Shown here piece by piece: positions 42,490-53,094 of a stretch of 64,000 bases of DNA. The DNA is taken from NCBI GenBank assembly GCA_039831705.1, contig JBDOMT010000064.1, forward strand, positions 1 to 64,000, given 5' to 3'. Within the stretch, counting starts at the first letter, position 1. Each line of letters starts with the position of its first letter. A program made the translations under genes and the position numbers. Under the pieces are notes generated by a model that worked only from the letters and a program-made list of their open reading frames with translations, was not told where the DNA came from and made no database searches. Source of the DNA: JAJRWS01 sp039831705 (lineage in GTDB: Bacteria > Planctomycetota > Planctomycetia > Pirellulales > Lacipirellulaceae).

Positions 42490-43715
42490 ATCGTACCAAA
42501 GGTAAGCGTAGAGGCCAAAACAAAAAGTAATTCTTCTCGGTGGTGGGGGGTGATATAGCGGGTCCTCTGCAACGATCCGAGCGACTGGTCCCAGAGTGTC
42601 AAATACTGATAGATGGGTCGCTGCTGTTGCCGCGCCAGATAGACCAGCACCGGTGACCAGTAGTTGATTTGTCCATACGATGGGCCGAATAAGATCGAAC
42701 GGTTGTCTTCGTTAAATTGCAGGTTGGCAAGTTGCCCTCCAGCGATCGCGACCAACGCCATCTGTCCAGGCAAGGCGTGAGAAAACTCTGTCCACAGATC
42801 CCGCTCCGTGACTCGTCGCAGGGCTTCTATAAAAAAGATGCGATACTGGAGAGTGGAGGCACAAAAGTTGGACGACTGTTCATTGGTGCCACTGGGAGTC
42901 AGCGCGTGAGTCAACAGATAGTCGGTATGTTTTTCAATTGCCACTTCGAGCCAGGCCTGGGCTTCGGGGATCTCACCCAGTAATGCCAAGGCGATCACAC
43001 CCATGGGAGCCGCATCGGCACTGCCGTGATACTTGTTGTAGCCTTCCCCCGCAGTCGATATTTCTTGGAAAAATGTGTGGTAGGCACTGCCGACCTGCTG
43101 CAACGTAGTACGAATCTCCGCCCGCTCCGCTTCACTCAAATGCTGGTACAACACGTCGTAGCTAATGGCCAGCGCCTTCATGATTCGCAACACGGCGTAC
43201 GCCTTGCTGGCGTCTGGATGATTATCGGCTTCGTGCCGCCAAACGCGGGCAGCGGCAAGAGTCCACTTGCGCGCGGCTTCCAGGAGCGGGTCGTCTTCAG
43301 GGTGGGATAGGGCCGAGGTCAGGGCCAGGTGTTCGACGATGGCCATGTCGTGCATGGCCCCATAGAAGCGATTGTAAAGGTTTTCATATTGCGGATCATC
43401 AGTCAGGGTTGCAGTCCACTCGGTGCGCGGTGATTGGAGCACGCACCATTGGGCCGAAGTGACCACGTTTTGCCAGATTTGACCGGGGATTATTTTCTCG
43501 CGTTTGGCGCGGAGTTCCGGCAATTCGTTTGTTGTAAAATAGAGTCTGGGGTGCTGGCCTTGCAGGGATGGCCGTAGGGTAGTTTCTCCCATAGATTCCA
43601 AACTGCCGATGCTCATTCCGGTCATCATCAGCAGTAGGGTAACCTGTGCCTTTGTGAACAGAAGTGGTCGGTAGGTGGCAGGAAAGATCTGACTAATGGG
43701 AATCATGAGGGCCAT
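42486..43715 (-). CDS. Heparinase II/III-like polysaccharide lyase, N-terminal (alpha) part of a frameshifted gene
   Basis: About 409 aa. A signal-type segment (VTLLLMMTGMSIGSLESMG) is followed by HPRLYFTTNELPELRAKREKI and an alpha/alpha-toroid typical of heparinase II/III or oligo-alginate lyases (AYAVLRIMKALAISYDVLYQ, GYNKYHGSADAAPMG). The frame stops right after EELLFVLASTLTFGTM. Losing one T in the TTTTTGTTTT run near 42516-42526 explains the break: adding it back gives EELLFVFGLYAYLWYD and joins the C-terminal piece. Intact length would be about 610 aa. It is the first gene of the - strand cluster. Confidence 0.82.
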   Translation of the reverse strand: MALMIPISQIFPATYRPLLFTKAQVTLLLMMTGMSIGSLESMGETTLRPSLQGQHPRLYFTTNELPELRAKREKIIPGQIWQNVVTSAQWCVLQSPRTEWTATLTDDPQYENLYNRFYGAMHDMAIVEHLALTSALSHPEDDPLLEAARKWTLAAARVWRHEADNHPDASKAYAVLRIMKALAISYDVLYQHLSEAERAEIRTTLQQVGSAYHTFFQEISTAGEGYNKYHGSADAAPMGVIALALLGEIPEAQAWLEVAIEKHTDYLLTHALTPSGTNEQSSNFCASTLQYRIFFIEALRRVTERDLWTEFSHALPGQMALVAIAGGQLANLQFNEDNRSILFGPSYGQINYWSPVLVYLARQQQRPIYQYLTLWDQSLGSLQRTRYITPHHREELLFVLASTLTFGTM

Positions 43716-43807
43716 TTGCCTATGAAAAGTTGCTGCCAAAAAATACCTTGGGAAGGTTTAACCCGAATGTTTATGAAATATCCAGGCTAGCCAGAACAGA
43801 GTGGGTC

Positions 43808-43954
43808 ACACATGCCGTCGCTCCGCAACTCAAAACGATTTTGCGCCAGATTCCTGAGACTGAAGTCCCAGGCTATCACATGCCACCGCTCTGTGGTTAA
43901 AAATAATGCGACAATAGGTACCACAAACCTGAGTCGCGGAGCGACGGCATGTGT
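43808..43954. mobile_element. 147-bp element with 25-bp terminal inverted repeats (MITE-like)
   Basis: ACACATGCCGTCGCTCCGCA... at 43808-43832 pairs with 43930-43954 with one mismatch in 25. There is no coding capacity. It lies between ligA and the heparinase gene. The interior contains a second ACATGCC-type word. No target-site duplication was identified with confidence. Confidence 0.75.
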
Positions 43955-43988
43955 TTTTCTTTGTTTCCTCTGTTACCTTCTATGAAAT

Positions 43989-46054
<2,066 letters not shown>

Positions 46055-46063
46055 CAACTTAAT

Positions 46064-46348
46064 TTACTGCCTCTTGTCCACTTTTTTTCGCCCTTCCCAA
46101 AACCCCTCGGTTCCCATGGCGGCAAGGCAGAGTACGCCCAGTACGGCCAATTCAGTTAGCACGGCGGTGGTGCCATAGGCTCGCATCCACGCCCATAGTG
46201 GGTGGTCATGGTGACGGGCAATATCCGCCGGGCTGCCGTGTAGCGATTGGAAAGCCATGAACCCATAGGCGAACACCGTAATGACAAACAGGATACCAGC
46301 CACTACAAGCAGGGCATAAAACGGATTGCGATAAGGACGACGTGCCAT
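46064..46348 (-). CDS. Small membrane protein of unknown function
   Basis: 94 aa with two hydrophobic segments (NPFYALLVVAGILFVITVFAYGF and AVLTELAVLGVLCLAAMG) joined by a His-containing loop (SPADIARHHDHPLWAWMRAYG). The N-terminus is basic and the C-terminus charged (GRKKVDKRQ), so both ends are probably cytoplasmic. It lies between sppA and ligA on the same strand. No function can be assigned. Confidence 0.75.
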   Translation of the reverse strand: MARRPYRNPFYALLVVAGILFVITVFAYGFMAFQSLHGSPADIARHHDHPLWAWMRAYGTTAVLTELAVLGVLCLAAMGTEGFWEGRKKVDKRQ

Positions 46349-46402
46349 GGGTATTGCTTAATTGCCTCTGGACTCCCAATTCTGGACATTCAACACTCAA
46401 CA

Positions 46403-48253
46403 CTACCTGATATCGATCCAATACGGCATCATCACGAGTACCGGTTCGCGAATTACCTGAACCATTCCCATGGCATGCTGCAGTTTGGTACCCATCTCGG
46501 GTAGGAGTTGGGTGAGCCCTTTCAAGACCAGTTGTACTTCGCGCTGTTCATCTATATCAGCACCAAAGAGTGCTTCTAGAGGGTTTCCAGGCTTTGGCAT
46601 TATTTTGAGTTTTACCTTTTCGTCTGCCTCCAGGCCTGCCAGTTGTTTAGCGATACGGATGGCATCTTGGAGTGTGCCCAGTTCATCCACCAGACCGTGT
46701 CGCAAGGCGACGCGTCCCGTGTAGACCTGCCCTCCAGCCAACTCTTGCAATCGCGCCAAGGGTAGTTTTCGGCCGGCAGCCGCCTTGGTGGTGAACTGCT
46801 GATAGATGTCTTGCATCAAGTGGCTAAGCGCTGCCCGTTGACTATCACTAAATTTGCTCGTTTCTGAGAAGATCCCCCCATTTTTTCCACGTCGAATCAC
46901 CTCGGTACCAAAACCAATTTTTTCTTGCAATCCACGAAACGCCACTTTGCCACCGACTACTCCAATCGATCCGGTGATCGTGCCTGGTTCCGCTACAATT
47001 CGGTCGGCCCCCATGGAAATGTAGTAACCGCCACTGGCAGCCACATCGCCCATGCTGGCAACGATGGGCTTGTCGATGGTTTTTGTGACACGCCAGATCA
47101 GATCACTTGCCAGGGCTGATCCACCTGGGCTATTGACTCGCAACACGATGGCTTTGACACGTTCGTCCTTGGCCGCTTCTTGCAGAGCTTGGACGATGGT
47201 CGTGGATCCCATCGAGGCATCTCCAAAGGGACTACTCTGACTCTTCCCTGAAGTGATGGGACCGATTGCGTAAACCAGCCCAATTTTTGGTCCCCGCTGC
47301 TGACCATTGCTGCCGCCCGCGCCGAGCATTGCCTGAAACAGCTTCATCATCCCCATCGGACCAGAAAAATCGGTATCCACCTTTTTCTTTGCATAGTTCA
47401 TGACGTAGACCAATTTCTCGGTCTCATACTGTGTCCCTAATTGCTCACGAAAGGCGCCTGGATAGAGGACCCGGTCGATCAATCCGGACTGCTGTGCCTG
47501 TCCGGTGGTAAACAGTCCTTTGTCGATTGCTTGAGTCACCTCCTCGATGCGGAGTTGCCGATTGTGTGCGATGGTGGTAAGCATCTGGTCGTAGAGATCG
47601 TCGACCAGCGCTGTCATGTTTTTGCGTACCGGCTCGCTCATACTGCTGCGTGAGAGAGTTTCCGCAGCTCCCTTGTAATCGCCAACTTTGATGATATCTG
47701 CTTCGATGCCCAGTTTGGTCAGTAGATCTTTGAGATAGATAAACTGCATTTCCACACCCGTGATGACTACCATGCCTGCTTCAGGCATGACAATTTCGTC
47801 ACAGGCTGTGGCAAGTAGATATTGAGTACCTGTGGCGGATTCCAGGTAGGCGTGGACTTTTTTGCCTGCCTCACGAACGCGCGCCACTGCAGCGCTGAGT
47901 TCATTCAATTTGCCTCGACTCAATGCGGCCACACGAATGTCGAGAATCAGGCCAGCGATCGAGTCATCCTTGGCAACTTGATCGATGCGTGAGATGGTTT
48001 TACGCAGGTCAACGCCCAAATCACCAAACAGGGACATAATGCCGGCAGATTCGGGCAATTGCCCTTCAATGACAATGTAGGCCAGGCGAATTTTTTTAGG
48101 TTTGTCTTTTTTTGCGCTGGCCGGTTCAGAGCTAGCCTGATTGGCCGGTTCGGCTGCCACTGATTTGTCATCTGCCAGCAGTGAACTGGATGAGAGGAAA
48201 TTTAAGGCCAGAATTCCAATGACTAGGATCTGTGTGTTGAATACTCGAGACAT
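46403..48253 (-). CDS. sppA: Signal peptide peptidase SppA (S49, long form)
   Basis: 616-aa membrane-anchored serine/lysine protease of the tandem (67K) type that degrades cleaved signal peptides. A signal segment is at residues 5-27. The first half has the catalytic Lys (about residue 194 in VGDYKGAAETLSRSSMS), the second the catalytic Ser (about 407 in SMGDVAASGGYYISMGAD), plus RVNSPGGSALASDLIW and GTITGSIGVVGGKV. The C-terminus returns to YTGRVALRHGLVDELG. A shared palindromic element lies about 55 bases upstream; a two-copy AACACTC tract touches its stop. Confidence 0.93.
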   Translation of the reverse strand: MSRVFNTQILVIGILALNFLSSSSLLADDKSVAAEPANQASSEPASAKKDKPKKIRLAYIVIEGQLPESAGIMSLFGDLGVDLRKTISRIDQVAKDDSIAGLILDIRVAALSRGKLNELSAAVARVREAGKKVHAYLESATGTQYLLATACDEIVMPEAGMVVITGVEMQFIYLKDLLTKLGIEADIIKVGDYKGAAETLSRSSMSEPVRKNMTALVDDLYDQMLTTIAHNRQLRIEEVTQAIDKGLFTTGQAQQSGLIDRVLYPGAFREQLGTQYETEKLVYVMNYAKKKVDTDFSGPMGMMKLFQAMLGAGGSNGQQRGPKIGLVYAIGPITSGKSQSSPFGDASMGSTTIVQALQEAAKDERVKAIVLRVNSPGGSALASDLIWRVTKTIDKPIVASMGDVAASGGYYISMGADRIVAEPGTITGSIGVVGGKVAFRGLQEKIGFGTEVIRRGKNGGIFSETSKFSDSQRAALSHLMQDIYQQFTTKAAAGRKLPLARLQELAGGQVYTGRVALRHGLVDELGTLQDAIRIAKQLAGLEADEKVKLKIMPKPGNPLEALFGADIDEQREVQLVLKGLTQLLPEMGTKLQHAMGMVQVIREPVLVMMPYWIDIR

Positions 48254-48306
48254 GATTTGGTTTTTCCCAACAGGTAGAGGGTGTGTGTCACAGCGGCTAA
48301 TGCTTC

Positions 48307-48396
48307 GTCAAATTTATCTTTTGGGGTCGACGCACACATAAACTCTGCCCCTGGCAAGTACTTGCTGCTGCGGCAACCCCAAAAGTTAAGTTTGAC
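48307..48396. repeat. Palindromic upstream element, full copy
   Basis: GTCAAATTTATCTTTTGGGG (48307-48326) pairs with 48377-48396 with two mismatches of 20. Read on the coding strand of sppA it contains CCCCAAAAGATAAATTTGAC, which recurs in related form before the methyltransferase gene (59382-59437) and before rdgB (about 50157-50184). Confidence 0.8.
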
Positions 48397-48513
48397 CAGA
48401 CGTTAGGTCGAACAAATTCAAGTTCTCCGCAGTATAGCCGATTTTAACGGGATGAGGGAGAGTTGTAATAAGCCTACTTCGTGGCTATTGCGGTAAGTAA
48501 GCCACAACCAGAA

Positions 48514-48677
48514 AGTCGGGCTTTAGCCGACTGTCGGCGAACCCTCCGCCTTCAGGCGGTGGTCTTCAGTTGAAGTCTGATGTCGCTTTGATTGTAGCCT
48601 GCTGCCGCCCCTGCGGGGCTGGAGATTCTTTTCCGTGGGCTCACGCCCACGGCTATACAATGCCGCCGCTGCGCGGC
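48514..48677. repeat. Chain of five short hairpins
   Basis: Successive perfect palindromes: AGTCGG/CCGACT (48514-48532), CCGCC/GGCGG (48546-48559), GCCCC/GGGGC (48607-48619), CCGTGGGC/GCCCACGG (48633-48652) and GCCGC/GCGGC (48665-48677). It fills the middle of the 638-base sppA-48892 gap. A 106-codon - strand frame crosses it but reads palindrome-derived text and is not called. The rest of the gap shows nothing else. Confidence 0.75.
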
Positions 48678-48891
48678 TACTAAGCTACCTTTCTTAAATA
48701 CGAAATACGTATCCGCATGATTGGTGGAGATCTCTATGCTAGCAGTCTCTTGCCTCCTCAGATTTCTGCGGGAAAAGAGGGTTCGAAATATTGAAGTTCG
48801 GGCTGGTTCTCTAAACGGCCGTTTGCTACGCTCCCGCACCAAGTGACGTAATTGAAATCCGTTGAGACCCATATTTTAGCCCAGAAATTTA

Positions 48892-50148
48892 ATGGTCCGA
48901 TCACAATTAGCGCAAACCGTTCGAATCTCCAAACTCCTCCTGTTGGGGGTGCCAGTCCTGATTTCTGGCTGGCTTTTCCTCACCCCGAGTGTTGCCAAGG
49001 AACCACTGTGGCAGCAACTGGCTTTTCGGAAACGGGTGGAAGCCGATCCTAATGCAAATTATAACCTGACCAAACAGCATGGCCCTTGGTTGATCATGGC
49101 CGCTTCGTTTTCGGGTCAGGAAGGTCAGACGCAAGCACTCGATTTGGTGCTGGAAATGCGTCGTCGATATAGCATTCCCGCTTACTACTATCGCATGGCA
49201 TTCAAACAGGACGACTTAAACCCGGGCCGTGGCATCGATCAGTATGGCGGCACCATCAAACGGCGTTTTCAGCGCGGTAGACAAGTCGTCGAGCATGCGG
49301 TACTGATCGGCGAATTCCCCACGATCGACGATCCGGAAGGCCAAAAACTGTTGACGCGTGTCAAAACATTGGAACCCAATAGTCTGGAATCAACGGCCGA
49401 GGATGGGACATCTCAAAGTCTGTCCACGGTTCGTCGGTATCATGATCAGCTAAAGAAACAGCTCGGTTATTCGAGCAACCATGGGTCAATGGGCCACGCT
49501 TTCTTTACTCGCAATCCGATGTTGCCACGCGAATATTTTGTGCCCCAAGGGGTGGACCAGGATGTTGCCAAATGGAATAAAGGTCTGGAATATTCCTTGC
49601 TGAAATGTCCAGGGAAATTCTCGATGAAGGTCGCCACTTTTCGTGGACGGTCGACGATTAAACAGGTCAGCGACAATGACACAAAGAAGAAAGTGCGTAA
49701 GGCTGCCGATGATGATCCCTTGGTAATTGCAGCACGTAAAGCACACTTGCTGACCATTGCCTTGCGTGAAAAGGGTTGGGAAGCCTATGAATTCCACGAT
49801 CGCCATGAGAGTTATGTGACGGTGGGTTCTTTTGAGGAAGGTCGACAAGTGGCGACAGGAAAGATTGTTTTATCAGATCGTGAAGCCAAAATTATCTTTA
49901 ATACCTTTGGCGCACACTCTCCGGAGAACGTGTTTAATCGGCCTGCGCCGCAAGACAAAATGCTCGAACGGCAACAAAAGCAACGATTTGGTAGCCTGCT
50001 GTCGGGTGGGTTAGGGAATGTGGCTGAAGGGTTCCATCCCAAGCGATTTGTTGGCATGCCTTTTGATATTGTTCCTGAAGCGGTAGAAGCTCCAAAGCTT
50101 ACCGTAAGCTCGTCTTATGTGCGGTCCTTCCGTTTCGGGGCCAGGTGA
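48892..50148 (+). CDS. Exported protein of unknown function, possible SPOR-like domain
   Basis: 418 aa. An N-terminal hydrophobic segment (KLLLLGVPVLISGWLFLTP) is probably a signal peptide or anchor. HGPWLIMAASFSGQEGQTQALDLVLEMRRRYSIPAYYY resembles the SPOR-type pattern of a small beta-alpha-beta domain; a second similar stretch may be AHLLTIALREKGWEAYEFHDRHESYVTVGSFEEG, which has the same order of strand, helix and strand. The C-terminus (FVGMPFDIVPEAVEAPK) is typical of planctomycete hypotheticals. The SPOR idea is tentative. It precedes rdgB by 49 bases. Confidence 0.8.
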   Translation: MVRSQLAQTVRISKLLLLGVPVLISGWLFLTPSVAKEPLWQQLAFRKRVEADPNANYNLTKQHGPWLIMAASFSGQEGQTQALDLVLEMRRRYSIPAYYYRMAFKQDDLNPGRGIDQYGGTIKRRFQRGRQVVEHAVLIGEFPTIDDPEGQKLLTRVKTLEPNSLESTAEDGTSQSLSTVRRYHDQLKKQLGYSSNHGSMGHAFFTRNPMLPREYFVPQGVDQDVAKWNKGLEYSLLKCPGKFSMKVATFRGRSTIKQVSDNDTKKKVRKAADDDPLVIAARKAHLLTIALREKGWEAYEFHDRHESYVTVGSFEEGRQVATGKIVLSDREAKIIFNTFGAHSPENVFNRPAPQDKMLERQQKQRFGSLLSGGLGNVAEGFHPKRFVGMPFDIVPEAVEAPKLTVSSSYVRSFRFGAR

Positions 50149-50156
50149 ACGAATGT

Positions 50157-50184
50157 CTGGTCAAGCCGAAAAGATAAGTTTGAC
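50157..50184 (+). repeat. Shortened copy of the palindromic upstream element
   Basis: TGGTCAAGCCGAAAAGATAA followed by GTTTGAC lies 13 bases ahead of the rdgB ATG. It looks like the full element at 48307-48396 with the interior deleted, in the same orientation relative to its gene. Confidence 0.65.
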
Positions 50185-50197
50185 GAAGGACTAGGCA

Positions 50198-50833
50198 ATG
50201 CGCCCTTTTGAATTGATCATTGGCACCGGCAATCGAGCCAAGGGACTCGAGTTGGCCGAATTGCTGGAGCCACGGGGATTCCAGGTGCAGACCCTACTCG
50301 ATCTGACGGCTGTGTATGATTGCAAGCCTTTGGAGATTGTCGAGGATGGAGAGTCCTTTGCAGCCAATTCTCAGAAAAAGGCGATCGAACAGGCAAGGCA
50401 TTTGGGCCATTGGGTGCTGGCGGACGATAGTGGAATCGAAGTCGATGCGCTCCAGGGTGCCCCTGGAATCTACTCTGCCCGTTATGCTGGCTTGAATTCG
50501 ACCGACCTTGAAAACAATACGAAACTACTGACCGAATTGGGCGACTTGCCCGAGACGAGCCGCACTGCCCGCTACGTGTGCCATGTCGCAGTAGCCGATC
50601 CAAACGGGCAAATTCGCGCGGAAAGCGAAGCAATTTGTTGTGGCACCATTGGATCCGAACCGGTGGGCACGAACGGTTTTGGTTATGATCCACTCTTCGT
50701 GATCCGCGAGTATCATCGCACCTTTGGTGAACTGGGGCCCGCAGTCAAACGGGCCATCAGCCATCGGGCGCGGGCCTTGCGAGCTATCGTACCCAAGTTG
50801 GTCGCCCTGGCCGCCAGTGGCGAGTGGGAGTGA
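50198..50833 (+). CDS. rdgB: XTP/dITP diphosphatase (RdgB/HAM1)
   Basis: 211-aa house-cleaning pyrophosphatase that removes non-canonical purine nucleotides. Signature text: LIIGTGNRAKGLELAELL, EDGESFAANSQKKAIEQAR, VLADDSGIEVDALQGAPGIYSARYAG, GTNGFGYDPLFV and AISHRARAL. The usual TGNxxK is kept as GTGNRAK. ATG follows GAAGGACTAGGCA. Complete. Confidence 0.95.
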   Translation: MRPFELIIGTGNRAKGLELAELLEPRGFQVQTLLDLTAVYDCKPLEIVEDGESFAANSQKKAIEQARHLGHWVLADDSGIEVDALQGAPGIYSARYAGLNSTDLENNTKLLTELGDLPETSRTARYVCHVAVADPNGQIRAESEAICCGTIGSEPVGTNGFGYDPLFVIREYHRTFGELGPAVKRAISHRARALRAIVPKLVALAASGEWE

Positions 50834-50925
50834 CTGAGGGACTGCTCTTAGGGACAGCCGATTGTGACTTGTCTGTAAATGTTCAATTAGTGAGCATGGT
50901 GTGCGAATGGTTATAATGCAGTGGT

Positions 50926-50990
50926 GCAGAGGACGCTGAGAATCGCAGAGAAAAGTATTTATATTAACTCCGCGTACTCTGCGCCTCTTG
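50926..50990. repeat. Inverted repeat of CGCAGAG nonamers
   Basis: GCAGAGGACGCTGAGAATCG... words with a period near 9 bases pair loosely with CTCTGCGCCTC downstream (core CGCAGAG at 50944-50950 with CTCTGCG at 50977-50983). It lies between the convergent rdgB and the 51019 gene. Similar in style to the GCAAAGAC and CTTCGTG families. Confidence 0.6.
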
Positions 50991-51018
50991 TATGTTGAAT
51001 AGTTTCTTTTCCTTCAGT

Positions 51019-51738
51019 TCAGTATGGCTGTTTAGCTTGGCTCTCTCGAACGTTCGACTCCAATCGGATCTCGGTCCCAGCGGGAGAGGATAACAGCGTG
51101 ACCTCAGGGGAGCTGTCAAACAATTCAGAAAATTGCGACACCGCTTGCCAGGGGTTCTTCTCATACGCTTCAGCAAACTCTCGTGTCGTATCGCCAGCAT
51201 GCAACAATTGGTCGATTGCCGTTAAGTTGCGAAAATCCTGACTCAATTGCGGGTCACTGGCAAGAAGCCCTTCAATGGCTACACGTTGCGGATGGTTGCC
51301 TACGACTTCCACGGATGCATCATCCGGATTTACCCGTAGCCGCACTTTCAGGCCCTCTGTGATTCCAACCGCTGCGAGCACTTGCTGCAGATGTCGTTGA
51401 AGATCGTCACGCAGCACATCAGCTTGCCTGCGTACGTCGGCCAAATCGATCCCGGTTTCACCCGGTTTTTGAGGTTGGCCGGTGAGGAGTTCCCCCAGCA
51501 GGGTTCGATGTGGATTATGAGTTGCTCCGAAATCATGGAGCTTTGAGTTGTCAAAGCTTGCATTGGCAATTTCCAGGGATCTTTCCTCCTCTGAGAATTG
51601 ACCCAATGCTGCCTCCAGCACGTTGGCAAATGGGCTTACCACGGTTTCGACTGTGCGCGCAAGTGTGCCTGTGGCCGACAGAGCGGCAGGGAGCGTCAAA
51701 CCGGTTAAAAATGGATTCACCGCCAGATCCTTTTGCAT
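51019..51738 (-). CDS. Protein of unknown function
   Basis: 239 aa from the ATG at 51738. No signal peptide and no membrane segment. An Ala/Leu-rich start (PAALSATGTLARTVETVVSPFANVLEAALGQF) is followed by a charged helical region (DLADVRRQADVLRDDLQRHLQQVLAAVGI) and a small beta segment (LKVRLRVNPDDASVEVVGNHPQRVAIEGLLASD). The end is acidic/polar. Not recognised; the pattern of an amphipathic hinge plus C-terminal beta segment is reminiscent of hook-length or adaptor proteins but not enough to name. Confidence 0.65.
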   Translation of the reverse strand: MQKDLAVNPFLTGLTLPAALSATGTLARTVETVVSPFANVLEAALGQFSEEERSLEIANASFDNSKLHDFGATHNPHRTLLGELLTGQPQKPGETGIDLADVRRQADVLRDDLQRHLQQVLAAVGITEGLKVRLRVNPDDASVEVVGNHPQRVAIEGLLASDPQLSQDFRNLTAIDQLLHAGDTTREFAEAYEKNPWQAVSQFSELFDSSPEVTLLSSPAGTEIRLESNVRESQAKQPY

Positions 51739-51742
51739 CCTA

Positions 51743-51772
51743 TAAAGTGGCAACCCGTAAAGTGGCAACCCG
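51743..51772. repeat. Two 15-bp tandem units at a start codon
   Basis: TAAAGTGGCAACCCG occurs twice in tandem at 51743-51757 and 51758-51772, just upstream of the 51738 ATG. An alternative in-frame start further upstream would translate them as LPLYG LPLYR. Confidence 0.85.
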
Positions 51773-51862
51773 AGATCCTAAGGTGATATCGACCTGAAGT
51801 GAGTGATAAATTGAAGAAACTGAGTAAAGTATCCGGTCAAGCCAACGCTACTTTGCTAGCTT

Positions 51863-52059
51863 GCTAGCCCGTATATTCCATGGATCGCACAGTATTCGTT
51901 GTAAGTCCTTTCATCATAACGAATTGCAATGTGGTCTGGGAAAACAGTGTGTCTTATCAGCCGCCACGCGTTAGCGTCCGGTTTATCAAGTAATGATGCG
52001 AATCAGAAGTAACCGGGAGCTAACTAACGCTCGGCGGCTGATGAAATATGCGGGCTAGC
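51863..52059. mobile_element. 197-bp palindromic element with nested inverted repeats (MITE-like)
   Basis: Outer arms GCTAGCCCGTATATT (51863-51877) and 52045-52059 match with one mismatch in 15; inner arms TCAGCCGCCACGCGTTA (51957-51973) and 52026-52042 match with two. No coding capacity. It fills most of the 351-base gap between two - strand hypothetical genes. Confidence 0.7.
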
Positions 52060-52089
52060 TCTTCCACTGGAGGATTGATGCCCAGAAAT

Positions 52090-52863
52090 TCAGCGAGCTG
52101 GCCCATGGGAACGTAAAGAATAACTCAGGTAGCTGGCAACGGCCTGCTGCTTCGCCAGCAGTAGCTTTTTCTCCATCCGATGCTGTGTGACTGCATTTTG
52201 CCAACTGCGAGCGAAGGGGCCGGACCATTTGGATGCTCGGGTAACGGTCAGATGCTGGGCGGCCTGTCGATACAGGTCGACTCCCGAATGATGCCAGCGT
52301 AAAGCCTGCGCTGCGTAGGATAATACCCTTTCATCGACCTTGAGCGGCTGGCCCAGATTGGTGATTGCATCCATGGCCTGCTGATGCCTTTGTTGTTGAT
52401 AACTCAAGTACTCATACAACTGTCCCTTGCGGTTCGGTTGCCGAGCTGTTGGCTTCTGCTGCGTGGCTTGAAGTAACTTGGCCCAATACTGTCGTGTCGG
52501 TTTTGGTTCCGGCTTATTCGGGTTTTGAGTTGGCGACTCCGCACTGATGGGAGTATTTTCTGTATTATTGTGATCCGTAGATTGCCCAATTTGTCTGAAA
52601 TCATTCTCATTCGACTGTGATCTGGAATCGTCCGAGGTGACACTTAACCTCGGCGGTTCAATCAGCTCCGATTTTATCAGCAATTCCTGGGTAGTCGTTT
52701 TAACATCGATTCCCAGGTAAAAGACTCCCGATAGAAGTCCACCGGCAATCGCAGCCAGGCCCCCCACAAATTCTAAAAGGGACAACCCTCGAAGGGCATG
52801 TGCGCGGAAAATTATTAGGCCACCACGGTTGGCAATGGGGCGCGGCATCGCAAATCCCTGCAT
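52090..52863 (-). CDS. Membrane-anchored protein of unknown function
   Basis: About 257 aa. One N-terminal membrane segment (LSLLEFVGGLAAIAGGLLSGVFYLGI) is followed by a low-complexity Ser/Asn/Thr/Pro linker and a C-terminal helical domain rich in Gln, Arg and His (QLYEYLSYQQQRHQQAMDAI, ALRWHHSGVDLYRQAAQHL, SWQNAVTQHRMEKKLLLAKQQAVASYL). Start ATG at 52863; ATG at 52848 is also possible. Planctomycete-type hypothetical; no family recognised. Confidence 0.6.
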   Translation of the reverse strand: MQGFAMPRPIANRGGLIIFRAHALRGLSLLEFVGGLAAIAGGLLSGVFYLGIDVKTTTQELLIKSELIEPPRLSVTSDDSRSQSNENDFRQIGQSTDHNNTENTPISAESPTQNPNKPEPKPTRQYWAKLLQATQQKPTARQPNRKGQLYEYLSYQQQRHQQAMDAITNLGQPLKVDERVLSYAAQALRWHHSGVDLYRQAAQHLTVTRASKWSGPFARSWQNAVTQHRMEKKLLLAKQQAVASYLSYSLRSHGPAR

Positions 52864-53094
52864 TAAAACGACTCTCTGGAAAAGGCAAAACAGTTGCCTG
52901 AGATGACATGCAAGTTTAGCTTTGGAAAGAGTCCGCAACCGACGAACTAGGCCAATTTATCCATCACAATCTCATGAAGCGGTATCAGAAACGATCCGCT
53001 GGTAACGATTGTTGGGTCTATAGAGGCAGATCAGCTGGCCCACGATTTTGCCGTGCAACATCATAAATCACACATCTGCATTTACCCCGTCTGT

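Noticed and set aside
48552..48872. 106-codon - strand frame
   Set aside because: The text comes from the chain of palindromic hairpins, with no ribosome-binding site and no homology pattern.
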